Assembly (NCBI RefSeq): GCF_010183535.1
Contig: NC_071333.1
Location: 13,452,587 to 13,516,586 of the forward strand
DNA length: 64,000 nucleotides
Direction of reading: 5' to 3'
Origin: Caenorhabditis remanei
Taxonomy: Eukaryota; Nematoda; Chromadorea; Rhabditida; Rhabditidae
Shown here: positions 36,297 through 48,887 of the stretch, one piece after another
How the letters are laid out: each line of letters starts with the position of its first letter
Numbering within the stretch: the stretch's first letter is position 1
Translations under genes and position numbers: made by a program
Notes under the pieces: generated by a model
Told to the model about the DNA's origin: nothing
Databases searched by the model: none
The model's input: the letters and a program-made list of their open reading frames with translations, nothing else

Positions 36297-36471
36297 AAAA
36301 TGAGAAAAAAAATGAAAAACCGAGAATGATAGGTAAGAGAACTTTGTTTGGGTAAACAATAACAAATTTAGATCCGAGTAGGCAGAAGATGAGAACCGAA
36401 AAATAGGAATGAAACTGGCATAAAATAAAAATACCCTATGTTCAGATCAATAAGTGAAAAATCTGATATGT

Positions 36472-38080
36472 TTAGACTCGAGCAATTCGTCTTGGTTGCG
36501 GTTCTTGCCATTCGTTTCGCAGAACTTCCTGTAATTAAAAATTTCTGAAATCCTAATTATTCAGTAGAAAGTTTACATCATCATAGGACTGATTATCCAT
36601 TCCTTGTCTGCTCACAATATACGGTGACCTCCGATCCCTCTCATCTGGTTCCGAACTCTCTCTTGTTTCTTCCTGCCTCCTTCTATACTGATGGTGACGG
36701 TTTATGTCGGCGTCATAAAGCTCGCGATTTGCTTTTGGCTCTTTTGGCACTATCCAATCCCCATCTTCACTTCCCTTCGCTGCTCGTCCGCCCCTATAAA
36801 TATGCATAAAAGAAAGATGCGATTGTTTTGAGGCGGTGTAATACAAACAGTCATAATCTAACGATGCAGCGATTATTTTCTATTTGCACATTCTAAAAAA
36901 GACGTGGAGTTTGAATTTGATTCTGATGTCTTACATGAATAGTCCACAGCAAAGTTCGAGTAGCACAAGAAGAAGGAGGATAGCTAGAATTGCAATAATG
37001 ATAGCAAAACTGATCATTAACCAGAAATAAGTGTTTTCGGCGGACTGAAAAATTTCAAATAAAAAATTGAATTCTTAATTAAATAATATTGAAACTTACC
37101 GCAGAGCAAGATGTGTTTGGTGACCAAGTTGAAGATACTGGATGGTTGTAGTAAGAACAATCGTCTATAAAAATTACATATTCTTCAAACCACTGTCATG
37201 ATATAATAACCTGGATTAACATCAGCACTTGGACAACACGTCTTCTGACCATTAGCACCACATGTATAGCAATAATAGTTATCGTCATTATTCGTATTTG
37301 TGCATTGTTCGTTACAATTAAATCCGTACTGGTTCGCTCCATTGCACTTTCGGTTAATTGTCGCAGTAAGTGTCCTATAAAAATTGAGATTCTATTGTTC
37401 AAAAAAAGAATAAATTCTTACCAATGATAGCTGTTAGAGGTCACTTGGATATTGACATCCTGATTGTTTTTATCGTTCTGTTTTGAAGATTGACTTGAAA
37501 TGAGAAAAGAGTCAGAAACATTTCCTCCGTTGGAACACCTCATCGATAGAACCCCAGTCAAGGAAATGAAATCCTGAAGAGTGAAAATAAATTAAAATGA
37601 TTTTGTTAAAAGAACTCACTGTTGTTGATTGTATCAAAAAAGAGCTTGTTCCTGGGAGATCGACACTATATTGTGATGCATCTTGTTGTCTCATGTAGTA
37701 TGGGTTTTCTTGGGAAAAACTGAAAAAGAGCAAGCTTTGACTTAAAATTGTGAATGTTTTGACTCACTTTGACGTAGAAATCAACAGATAGAAATCCATA
37801 TCAACTCCGAAACAATTCGAAATAAAAGTATTGATTTGGCTTCCAAAGTTGATTGAGATTTTGGATACGTCTACTTCAATAACGGCGATTGAAGAGTTCT
37901 GAAATACTTTTAATAAAATATTTCTGCTCAAAACGTGTAGTTTTTCAAAAAGTCAAAAATTTCAAAGAATGTCCCAGATAAGAAATAAATTAAAACTTAA
38001 TTCTGAGAATGAACACAAAAAAAACTTACCACGAACAAAAACAGAATGAGAAACGGGTTAATCACTTTTCGAAAAGCCAT
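36472..38080 (-). CDS. Type I membrane protein with DSL-like ectodomain, short form
   Basis: Minus-strand exons: 38080-38030, 37898-37768, 37719-37620, 37573-37422, 37374-37211, 37164-37100, 37044-36935, 36793-36577, 36528-36472. These give 348 residues. A signal peptide (about 1-22, MAFRKVINPFLILFLFV plus NSSIA) is followed by an Asn/Ser-rich, probably N-glycosylated ectodomain. This contains RKCNGANQYGFNCNEQC (about 153-169), then YYCYTCGANGQKTCC. The cysteine pattern and Y-G-x-x-C resemble a shortened DSL domain. One transmembrane helix lies at about 228-252. The roughly 95-residue cytoplasmic tail is rich in Arg and Glu and ends ARRIARV-like (RRIARV). It shares architecture and orientation with the gene 0.9 kb downstream, but sequence identity is low, so any duplication is old. 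Binding to Notch receptors is inference only. Confidence 0.87.
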
Positions 38081-39227
38081 TTTCTGCCGCTTGTCGACGG
38101 ATCAGTATCACGCATCAGACGATAATGTTTTCGGAGAGAAGAAGGCGAAAACAAAACAGCGCACCGCTTGATAGTTACTATCAGTTGGGGGCCACGCGGC
38201 TCGTCTTCTCCTCGTTTTTCCTCCTTGTTCAGGCCCCTCCTTCCTGTCCTCCTCCTCACTCTCTTTATTTCTCTCTATTTTGCGTGTTTACACACTGTAT
38301 AACCAAGAGAGAGAAAGGTGAGGAAAAAAGTGAATAAGAAGAAGAGTAAGGAGAATTCAGGCAAGCAGTTTATCGGAGCAGTGTGTTGCCGTTTTATGGT
38401 TTACGATTGCAGGTCTATGTGGTCTGCAAATGTGTTTATCATTGGTAGATTCATTACAACTGCTTGTTTATATGCACTTGCACGCTTAAATTTCACAAGA
38501 AGGACAGAAAGGGAACAAATTGCAACTTTCAAGGATTGAAAAGGAACACAAAGAATAGAAGTAACGGAAAAGTCAAGAAAAAAGTTTGAATGATTCATGC
38601 AAGCTTTTCCATTCTTCCTATTTACCATGTCAAATTTGAAACTTTTGACTGTGACGCCGGCAATGCCAACAAGTGTCTCCGTTATCGAAAAAAAAGAAGT
38701 GAATGCCAAGAAGGGAGTGTGGAATAAATATAAAATGTCAGTAACAGATTCTCCTATTTTCCAATCAAAGTCAATTGACACCAATAGGGATTCATAGTGT
38801 AGTGAATAAAACAAAAACAAAAGAGAAGGCAAGAAAAACCGAGATAAGTTTGAAGCAGCTGTACCAAGGACACTCATCTCTATCTGTTCCATTCGATTCC
38901 AAATTCTTGAGGAATTGGAGCGACCGATTTCATTAAATGGGAGACATATTCCTATCAATCCTGCAACAGACCATATTTCTTTGAAATGGTATATGACAGA
39001 TTTCACTTCTTCATCTCTATAATTAAACGGCAGAGGTAGATAAGGAACACTCGCTGGGATAATTATAGGTGTCGACGATGCGGTACGGGTGATTCATTAA
39101 GATTGTGTAACTGGTGCTATTGTTTTTGTTGTCTTATCAAATCATATCAGTTGACACGAGCTGGAAATTAATGTTGTTGATTATGAACATTTGATACAGT
39201 TACGATCCATAAAATATGCATATACTG
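38081..39227. other. Intergenic region upstream of the shorter Notch-ligand-like gene
   Basis: Promoter sequence of the minus-strand gene is expected here. An unbroken 201-codon minus-strand frame occupies 38401-39006 (see findings). I could not tie it to a domain, a trans-splice site or other exons. Confidence 0.4.
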
Positions 39228-39810
39228 ACTAGGGAAGGATCCCGAGTCGAGATGGAGTTACAGGTCAAGATATATATCACTAGAACGGAAATTTTGCGCT
39301 GATTTCAAATCTGTATTCTGTTTTTGCAGAACGATGTCGTGAAAAAAGTTATTGGCGTTTTTGTGGCTTCTCAGTGCAAAAACTAGAATTTTCAAGACTC
39401 CCAAAATTAACGTACGTATGAGTACGGATGTAAAGATAGTTTTGACCAAGTTTGATTTCAGAATTTATTCTCAGAAAAATTTCTGTGGAGTTTCTTAAAT
39501 TTTCAAAAATGACGCTGCTACAAAAAATTTGTCTGAAAAGTTTTTGAAGTTCCAACACAAACAATATAATCTACATTATTGGAAATACACGTACAACACA
39601 AGAAAATTTGAAAAAATTAAGAAAAACGTTAATTTTGGGAGACTTGAAAAATCTGTTTTTGCACTGAGAAGCCACAAAAACGCCAATATTTTTTTTCACG
39701 ACATCGTTCTGCAAAAACAGAATACAGATTTGAAATCAGCTCAAAATTTCCGTTCTAGTGATATATATCTCGACCTGTAACTCCATCTCGACTCGGGATC
39801 CTTCCCTAGT
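39228..39810. mobile_element. Short palindromic nonautonomous element
   Basis: Inverted arms at about 39228-39413 and 39627-39810, roughly 185 bp each and nearly identical, surround a 213-bp centre. The ends read ACTAGGGAAGGATCCCGAGT inward from both sides. Both arms encode the same fortuitous peptide in mirror frames (39258-39449 minus, 39529-39780 plus). No transposase. It differs in sequence from the 18.3-19.9 kb element. Confidence 0.85.
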
Positions 39811-41372
39811 GAGCTTATACAAATAATTGGGGGGTATCAGGTTGGTGGTGTTGGTGCTAATATACAGTGTGGGTACAATTTCACAGGTACCATGATTCCG
39901 GACATTTCAAAACACGTTTCCTTGTCAGCCGAAGAAGATGCAGTGTTCGGAAACTCGTCTGTAATCAAAATGAAAACATCTATCAAATATTTGAATTAGT
40001 TTTTTAAAAGTGACTTTCATAATTTTTCTCCGTGCTTAATTGACTTTTTTGAGAATTTATTCCAAATTAAAAGTGTTTCATATCTAAACAGCCCAAGTCT
40101 CATATCTTATCCAATCTACCACCATTCAAACCCGTCTCAAACCTCTATCCACCCGCCGTTTCTCCACAGAGCGCAGTTGCTCATTTCCTTTCCCCCTACT
40201 CGAATGATGTCTCTGCGTCTCTTCATGTCTGCCGCCCCTCTCGCATGTTTTGGTCAATAACACTACTTTCGTTTGCATTTTCACTCATTTTCACTTGTTC
40301 GTATACTCTCTCATTAGTTTTTATCGCTATTTTTTGAGAAAATGATGATATTGTTCAGCAACTCGTGTTATTTTTCAGATTTGTTTGAAATTTTCACTCG
40401 AATTTTCGAGAAATTTTCTAATTTATCGGGTTTCTTTTGAAGTGAATCGAATTATATCCAGCGGAAAGGCTTGAAAGATTCAAAAACCAAGCTGCAGTGA
40501 GTTTACACAAAAATAATCCATTTATATAAAATATTACGAAGTTTTAACACAAAACAGCGTCGAAACATAAGGAAATGTGTTGTCATTATTTTACTAGAAT
40601 CCTTAATTAGCAAAATTAATGTTTTCTTGTTTCTAATCATTTTCCTTGCACCATATTTTTTCGATGATACATGCAATATTCATCAAAAACTAATAGTGGA
40701 TTATCAGCTTTATCTACGACAGAAATGGTGTGGCATTAACGCCAAAAGAGCATCAATCTTTGTCTCTAAAACCCATCGGCTCACCAGAATTGCCCATTCC
40801 ACAACGAAAACATGAATGTCTACATATCGATGTTTTTGCTTCTTTCTTTTTCAGTGTGGTTTATTGTCAGTCTCAAAAAAAGATTCTGGAAAAAAGAAAA
40901 ATAGGAAATCCAAAAGCTTTGTATTTATAATTGTTCATACGAAAACTCGCCCAAAATTCTCCTTGCTATCTGATGAGAGAAATTTCCATCATCTATCAAG
41001 AATTCAAATACACACTCTTTCCCGTTTTCCACTTTTCCTTTTCCTCCCATTTTTTCTTCGATACGCCCATTGAAATTTGGTTGCTCATTGCGGTTCCCCC
41101 TATTGATTTTCGACGTCTCTGCTTTTTGGTGTTAAGTGAGTCCGTCGCCTCTCCAAGACAAGGCTCTCGGTTTTCACGCTTGTATCCGTCTGCCCTTTCT
41201 GCTCCCTTTTTTGTATGTGCTCTTCCGATGACAATGTGATTCCAATGTGAATGCATTCGGCTCTTCTTCTTTTCTAGATAATAGGATTAATCCAGCATGT
41301 TTCTTTTTCTTTTGATACTACTTTTTTTCTTACTCTTTGCTCTCATTTGCATTAACGTATTCTAGTTTTCAG
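39811..41372. promoter_or_regulatory. Upstream region of the KIAA0930 homologue
   Basis: About 1.6 kb with no supported exon. Pyrimidine-rich stretches at 40100-40340 and 40980-41360 are typical of upstream or outron sequence. TTCTAGTTTTCAG, ending at 41372, is a good trans-splice acceptor 36 nt before the ATG. Confidence 0.5.
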
Positions 41373-41408
41373 AAGGGAGCATGAGGTGAGAGCAGAAGAG
41401 CTGACAAC

Positions 41409-43819
41409 ATGAACTCCACATCCGGATCGTCGACAATACGTGATTTGGTCACTCCGAAAAATTGTAATTGGGATTTTGAGACTTTCAATCAACTTGGTGA
41501 GTTATCATTTCTCAATACGGTCTGGTGTAAAGCGTTTCTGTCATTAGTAATTAGATTTCAGAGCTCCAAAACAAATCCTTTTTGGTCTATGCTACCAAGT
41601 TTCTCAGAACACAAAGCACCTGTCAAATCTCATTTCACTTATGAATAATATTGAGTTAGCTGTCGCTACTAAAGATATCTTTACTGGTTAATGAATTTTT
41701 GGTTTCTTTCTGAAAAAAAAACTATCCGCACAAAATCTCAAATTGCTACATGCAATGTAAGAAACACGAAATCATTCTCCAATTTCAGAAAAGAACACCT
41801 CGAAACAACCGACATGCAATTGTGTTGCCGAAGCAATTCGACGCGTCACTGCTCTACGGAAATTGGCCACCCAGCAAGGTTTTCAGAGAGTAATCAACCG
41901 GATAGAATAATTTTTTTTGTAGATGGAGATGGATTCACAATGGTGCAGAACAATGAGGTCAAATGGGCAAAACTGTTCATGGAGTTCATAATTGGAAATG
42001 CTTACTGCCAGTCTACAAAGTGTCAAGGTTAGTGTATCAGAGGATGCCAGATCCAACAAAAATATTGCTATTTTTAGCACAATCGGATGACATGATTTGG
42101 TACGTACATCAGGCGAAACTCACCAACTCGTTTTATATCCAAGGGGTAAATATACTCAAAATTAGCTTTGTCAACTCTTTTTGTTTTTCAGAATCAGAAT
42201 CTGCTGCAAGTATTCCGACGACATAGTAAAAACCAACCGACGCCCTGTGATGACAATTATAATTGGGAGGAGACTGTCTGTCTTAACATTATCATGCAGC
42301 AGGTATAGTTTTCAGTTAGTTTTTTTCTAATAGAAACAATATTGTTTATTTCAGATTGACTTCTACGTGACATGTGCGGTTTGTACAAAGACTGGACCTC
42401 AAAATCTGCAAATTATTCGGAAAAATTGTCAACGAGTGTTTCCTTCTCCAAGTCGTCGACGAATGGATAGTAAGGGAGAGAATGAAGAAATAACCTATCC
42501 GAAACTTTATTTTGCGATTGACGGTTTTGAGGAGGTACGGTCACGGCTAATACTTCAATCCAATACATTTATTTTCAGATCTTCAATGATGTGATAGTTC
42601 GTGACGGAGAGTGTGTTTGTGTTGAGTTAGTAGCCCGTGATCGTCAAAAGACCCGAGAATCAGTCGTTTTCCTTGGATCCATCCGATATGAGATTTTGAA
42701 ACAAGTCTATGACACAAAGGCGTCTTCGACGTGGCAATGGGCACAAAAGTTGATGAAATCTGGCGACCGGCGGCAAGAGTTTGTACGAATGCGAGGGCCT
42801 CAAGGAAAAGGATACGCGGAAATGGCAGTGGCACGAGTACCCAATTGCGGATACGAAACGCCGCTCACCGAGAACCCCATTGACTTTTCGGAGTTGGCAG
42901 GAGTGAGTGAAAAGAAAAGAGAAAGTGTTTTCTAAAAACTATTGCGGGTGAAACGTTCAATTTTGGAAAACCTAAATGTTTTTTTAAAGCAAAACTATTC
43001 TCTCAAAATTGTGTTACAACGAAACTTGGTTCACAGTGTTCTGAAAGGGAACAATAACCTTGAAAGTGATTTTTCCTATCTCTCAATTTCATTTCATTCA
43101 ATAGAAATTTTTTCAGGTCGAACAATCGCTTGGCAAACGTCGAATGTCCGAAACTAATCTTGCAGGTGGAACCCGAATGTTTCCTTCCCGTTCGATAGCA
43201 ACACCTTCTCATTCATCACGTGGGAGACGTTGGCAAAGTGAGGCGGACACGGTCAATCAGTACCCAGAGGTTGAAGGAAGCAATATTGACGATGGTTGGT
43301 TCGGTGGTTATTGGAAAGTGAAAATGGGAAAATGCGAATGAAAAAAAATTGAACCTTTGAACTTGTTGTTTCAAAGTCTACGGTTTACACACATCGAATT
43401 TCGCCACGACAGTGAATGATCTGTGTAATCATATTGGTTTCTAAAGATATTTCAAAGAAGAAACCACAAGACCTATAAAAAATAGTCGCTTCTATGATAC
43501 TAGACGCAACATTGATAGTAGCCGACATAAGATCTTTGGGTTACAGAACTTGACGAAGGTCCAACCAACAAGTTGTGGTCGATGAGAGGATTTGCACAAG
43601 TTTGGCATGGACTCCGAGAGAAGAAACGTGCTGAGTGCACTCCTCTGAACGCTTTCCTGACGTATGTGACATTGCCATGGAACAGTATTCTGAATGGTTT
43701 GTGTTTCTGGTTGACAACAATAAATATCAATGATCATCGTTCCAGATTTGTTGAGTGAACGTCAAAAGCGTCCTATCCTGACATTCGAGTTCGATGCACC
43801 CGCACATAATCATGACTAG
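41409..43819 (+). CDS. KIAA0930 (C22orf9) homologue
   Basis: Exons: 41409-41496, 41789-41878, 41923-42027, 42078-42145, 42192-42302, 42355-42534, 42579-42902, 43117-43294, 43547-43696, 43746-43819. These give 455 residues with all phases consistent. Strong resemblance to the vertebrate protein in several blocks: WEETVCLNIIMQQIDFYVTC, the RVFPSPSRRRMDSKGE run, FVRMRGPQGKGYAEMAVARV, and near the end AFLTYVTLPWNSIL followed by the ERQKRPILTFEF block. No signal peptide or membrane helix, so it should be intracellular; the molecular function of the family is not known to me. The Ser/Arg-rich segment encoded by exon 8 resembles the phosphorylation-prone linker of the vertebrate protein. A two-codon upstream frame (ATG AGG TGA) near 41380 lies in the leader. 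Confidence 0.94.
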
Positions 43820-45172
43820 CTTAGCACCCCGAGAACTAAAAATTCATAAGAAAATTTTTCCTGTGAGAAAGAATTGTGTGATGACTTGTTCCTAGTTACA
43901 GTACCCCTCCAGGTTCCCGATGTTTGAACTTTGGTGAATAAGTGCAATCTGCCGGTTATTTGTTGGAAAACCATCTCTGGAAACTGTCAATCACATTTTT
44001 CTAATTTCGCGAACCCATTTTTCTACCTTCAATTGATAAAAAAGCGTTCATAATTCTCTTTTCTCTTTTTTTCCAAAACTTTCACTAACTGTTGTCTTGA
44101 AACCAAAGTTCAACCAATTTTAAGTCCACCCTCTGTTTCCTGTTATCTCATCAGTATCAAAACGATCTCTTTCTTCTTTCTTCTCATTCTTGTCAGATTT
44201 CTATCCAGTCAAAAACCATTGCCCCCTCCCTGTCAGTTTATATAATAATGTTCAGTTTATTATCTTATTCTTGCATAAAATATAATTTAATCTTTTGGAG
44301 GAGAATGGAACAAAAAACAGACACAATCGGAAAAGGGCACAGGAATCGGGGACAGTGATCAAGATAAAACAACTTCCGAATTAAAAGTGTGTTGCAATGT
44401 AATGAATGTGAAGGTCAAGGAGCAGGTTTTATTTATAGCGTATTTATGGTCCCGAAGTTGGTCAAGCGCACAATTTCCGGTAATTTCTGATGATTGGACG
44501 AACTTTGATGAGAAAACGATATGACAGCAAAGGAATACTCAAGGAACATATCATCAACTTACAAGACTTTGTAAAAAAGGGCATGTATCCTTTCTCTTAA
44601 TGGATAATATATTCAAAGATCAGAGACATAAAATACATATGATATCACTAGCATCAGGAAGGGAATAAAAATTTAAATTTGATAAATTTGAAAAACAAAA
44701 TAAGTGCGACAGAAATTAAAGCTACACGAACGTAAACTGCACGTTGTTAACTATAAAATTCAAAAAAAAAACCGTTCCTGGAGAAAACTTATCAATATCA
44801 TGACACAAAATGTTTATGAAAAGTGAGACGGAAAACTTGACAATTCAATTAAAATCAACTCCTTCTCTACTTTCAGGTTTTCACTACTACCTTTCTTCCC
44901 ACTGGCCATTATACATCTTATCGTCGCCCCCCAATGAACTTAAGACCCGTGCGCCGGTCATTTCCTACGTCGTATTTTTCTTTTCTCTCAATTTCCAATT
45001 CCGAATTCAATTCAATTCTTTTTAACTACCAAGTTGGAAGTGCGTGATAAGCATCTCACCAGTTTTGTCTCAATTCCTGGCGCCGCCCCCCTCTTTTTAC
45101 CCGTATCATCTTACACGCAGTAAGTCGGAAGAAAAAAATGAGACAAGACAAAAAAAACTGTCCGGATGGCAG
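43820..45172. other. Intergenic region before the VWA-domain gene
   Basis: About 1.35 kb, AT-rich, no supported exon. It contains the 3' end of the KIAA0930 homologue and the promoter of the next gene. Confidence 0.45.
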
Positions 45173-45180
45173 TATATAAG
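45173..45180 (+). promoter_or_regulatory. TATA box of the VWA-domain gene
   Basis: TATATAAG lies 85 nt before the ATG. A trans-splice-type acceptor, CGAATTTTCAG, ends at 45251, implying a very short outron. Confidence 0.6.
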
Positions 45181-45264
45181 TTTTCATGTAGTTCTCGAAC
45201 ACCCAATTTTCACCGATTTTTCTTTCTTTGGAAAACTTTTCGAATTTTCAGAAATTGAAGAAAA

Positions 45265-47691
45265 ATGTGGAAACTAGTCATCGTTTTTTTGTATTTCACC
45301 ACACTGGCGGTAAGTTACATAGTTCATTTTCGTGTACTGTAGCATCAATTTTAGACTGGGCAGTACCCGGATGAAGGCGAGAAAGATGGCCTCCTCCACA
45401 ACCCACCAGGAGCAGTGCCACCAATGCCACCGACTGACCCTCCTGGATATGATCCGGAGCTTTTGGCCACTCCAACTCCATCATCTCAACCGTCGCCAGG
45501 TCTTCGCGCCCCACCACTCCCCACATGGACCCAGGTGTGTAGTTCGGTTATTGTAAACAGGTTTTCGCCCACCCGCCACCCAGCTGATCACACGTTTGTT
45601 ATCAACTGATAGTATTAGAAGTATCATTCAAGATTAATAGCCGAAAACAACATATAGTTAAATATTTCAGAAAACTGAAGAATCCTCTAGTGACACACTC
45701 TCGTCTGGTGATGGTAATCAGGAGACCCATGTCGGAGAAGAGTCTGGAGACGGAAGTGGAAATGCTAGTGGAACATCCGAAGGATCTGCTGGAGTGCTCG
45801 AGGAAGGAAGTGCGGATTCAGAAGACTTTTTTGAGCCTTCAGGTAACAGTTAATTCTCTGTCTCAAAAGACAGAACTATGTCAGGTGAAGGTGCTCAAGA
45901 GGACAGCTTCCCGGATATTATGCACTCCTTGGATGAGGAAGCCGCTCTCCTTGGTGTGGACTGCCCGTCTGATGTAATTTTCATCATCGACGCCACCTCA
46001 TCCGTACGGACTTTTTTCGACCAGTATGTGCATTTCGTCGAAAAGGTAAAATTCTAAGCAAATGACCATATATCTTATTTAGTACTATTACAGGTTATCG
46101 AGGGCCTTGATATACAACCATCGGTTGACAGAGTTGGTGCAATTGTATACTCCAGTGCCCACAAACAGCGAGTTAAAATATCCCTTGGAGAGCACAAGGA
46201 CAAGGGATCTCTGATAGCCGCTGTTGAAAGTGAGTGATAATTTCACAAATTAGGTTGACAAGTTGTCAAGTTCTATACTATTCAACAAGTACACACTCTC
46301 GAATTCCAATCTTCCCAATTTTCCATCCTTTTCACATGTCAGAATATTGAAATCGCAATTTCCTTATCGAGAGATATATCTTTTTCCTATTACTACTCCT
46401 ACATTTTTTACACATGATTTGAAACACCTTGACATGCTGTACTTTTGCGCAAAAAGATAAAAAACATGACTGAATTGTTTTTTGCACTTGCAGGCCTCCC
46501 CTTCTTCTCCGGAATCACCGCTACAGGAGAGGCATTGAAATTCGCCGCAAATCATACGGAGGGACGCCGCCAGAACCTGACTCTCACCTTCGTGGTTTTG
46601 ACGGATGGCTACAGGTAAGACACTTGCAAGATGATTGAAGAAGGTTTCTGAGTTTTCAGCTACGATCTCATCGAGTCTGGTGCCCGTCTTCTTCGTGAGG
46701 TCCCCAACTCAAAAGTGTACGCCGTCACAATCGGAGAAAGTTATTTGAGGTGAGATTGTATTTTTTCAAACTAAATATCATAAAATGTTTTCAGAAAGGA
46801 GCTTGATTTGATCACTGGAAACCCGGCCAATGTGTTGATTGGCTCGATGAGTTATGGAGCCCTCGTCAAACGCATAAAATCATGTGAAGCCAGAATTCGT
46901 GCCATGGAGAGAAAAGATGAATTGGTACGGCCAGGAGAGTTCCTCAGTGATCGGTTCCAAAACCGAAAGCCAGTGAATGAAAATGTTGAAGAACACAAAC
47001 CGAAGGAGGAGATCGTGCAGAAAACCGAACAGCTACCAGTGAAGGATTGCCGTTATGATATTGGCATTATTTTCGACTCTTCTGGATCCCTGGAAAAAAA
47101 TTTCCAAAAGCAGTTGAAGTTCGCCACCACTCTTGTGGAACAAATGCCAATATCGCCAAATGCCACTAGAGTAAGTTTCAAGTTTTTCTAGACTGTTCTC
47201 AAGCTATTTCTTTTCAGGTAGCAATCATTCAATTTGCTGGCAAAACGAAATTGAGAGTTTTGGCAGACTTTGCCCAGAAGAAAAGTGCTGCAGAATTGAA
47301 AACAATCATCGGCAGATCGCATTTCTTTTCCGGAACAACGTTCACCAATGGAGCACTCAAAACCATGGCCGATCTCTTCCAGAAATCGAAAAGAGCAGAT
47401 GCCAAACTGAAAGTTGTTCTGTTCACCGATGGTTACAGTGCGGAGGATACATCAGAAGGTATGTTTATAGAATTCACAGAAATGAATTTTTGACGAAATG
47501 AATTATTTTCAGGTGCCGAGGCACTTAAAAGTCAAGGTGTCGTGGTCTATACTGTTGGTATCAGTACGGAAAAGTCGGCCGGTTTAAACATGAAGGAGCT
47601 GCATGGTATGGCCACTTCTCCCAACCATTTCTTTAATGCCTCAGATTTTGTGGAACTCTCGAAAAACTTTCCATCATCGCAAAATTGTTGA
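45265..47691 (+). CDS. Secreted protein with two von Willebrand A domains and Ser-Gly-rich acidic region
   Basis: Exons: 45265-45309, 45355-45534, 45671-45842, 45885-46045, 46094-46229, 46494-46614, 46660-46749, 46795-47170, 47218-47458, 47513-47691. These give 566 residues. Signal peptide 1-17, a Pro-rich stretch (about 30-75), then an acidic Ser-Gly segment (about 76-135) with ESGDGSG-type sites suited to chondroitin attachment. VWA1 runs from about 160 and carries a variant metal site, DATSS (D168). VWA2 runs from about 388 with a canonical MIDAS DSSGS (D396), with TFTNGAL and TDGYS downstream. Both domains keep TDGY. The charged linker between them is Lys/Glu-rich. No membrane helix: expected extracellular matrix or secreted proteoglycan that binds ligands through VWA2. 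Convergent with the innexin gene. Confidence 0.94.
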
Positions 47692-48887
47692 ATCCTCTCC
47701 CCACTTTTCCTTACTTCCCTCTCAGTGACCTAACATCTCCGTGACTCCATTCTGTTTGCTTTGAATTCTGTGAAAAGTTTGTCTGTAATGTCGATAAATG
47801 CTTGAAAAAATGAGCATCAGTTTGAAAGTGAAGTTTTTATTCGTTTTGCAAAGACGAAATGAGGAAAAAAACATTGAGAAGAAAAGGCAGGAGATGCACC
47901 ATGCAAAATTCCAAACAATAAGAAAAGAACTACCTCTGAGGTGAAATGCATTGGAAAGTTGTAAAGTTTTCATTTTGTTATTTATTTTTGGATGTTGGAT
48001 TATGAAAGAGAAAATTGGTATTGAAGTCACCGATGGAAAGGATGAGAAAATGGGAAGAAAGAGAAAAGATTCAAAGAACATTTTGTTGTCGTTGGGGGCG
48101 AAAGGGAAGGAGAGAGGAACGTACACCCGATTAAAACTGTATAGAGAATAATTCCCTAAGAGAATTGAAAAAAAAAAACGAAATTTGGAAAATTCCTATA
48201 AAATTGAAAAGTAAAAATTATTCAAAAATGCGGGATTAATTTTGAGTACCTAGATGTTATTATTGAAAAATTAGATTGTTTTTGTTATTAACCCGCTGTA
48301 AACAGTCACTGTATCGTTTGTAAGTTGAAAAGTGCAGTTCGTGAAGATTTTTAGTGTTAGAAAGACAATTAAATAATTAGATACAATACGGGAAAGAAAA
48401 GGGACAGAAAGGAAGGAAGGGGGCTGTACATCAAATGACTAGAATCCATTCAGCGTTTTTGGTTAAATGAAATTTGAAAAAAAGTTATAATTACCAATGG
48501 TTATGGCGTGTCGATGTGTGAGATTGAGATTTTTGGGGGAAAAGAGAGCACCTATAAAATTGGCACTGGGGGAGGAAGAGAGCATTTGTAAAATTGCTCA
48601 AAATCGAGAACGGGGTCGAAAAAGTACCCAAATTTGAAAAAGTAAACAAAAAATTATGACACAGACCACATAATTTTGAATAATTGCAATGTTTCCATTA
48701 AATTAGTTTTCAACCAAAAAATTGAAACAAAGAAATTAAACAAAACCAATGGGAAGAGAAGAAAATGGCACTGGTTAACATATTATCAAATAATTGAAAG
48801 AAGTGGACGAGAGGCGAGCACCACGTAGTCGGGCTAGAAGAGAAGTGTGTGAGAAAGAACTCGGGAAGGTTGGATAGTTGAAGAAAC
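47692..48887. other. 3' regions of the VWA and innexin genes
   Basis: 1.2 kb between convergent genes. Minus-strand AATAAA sites near 47836 and 47981 could end innexin transcripts with UTRs of about 0.9-1.1 kb. The 134-codon minus-strand frame at 47722-48126 has no domain. Confidence 0.45.
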
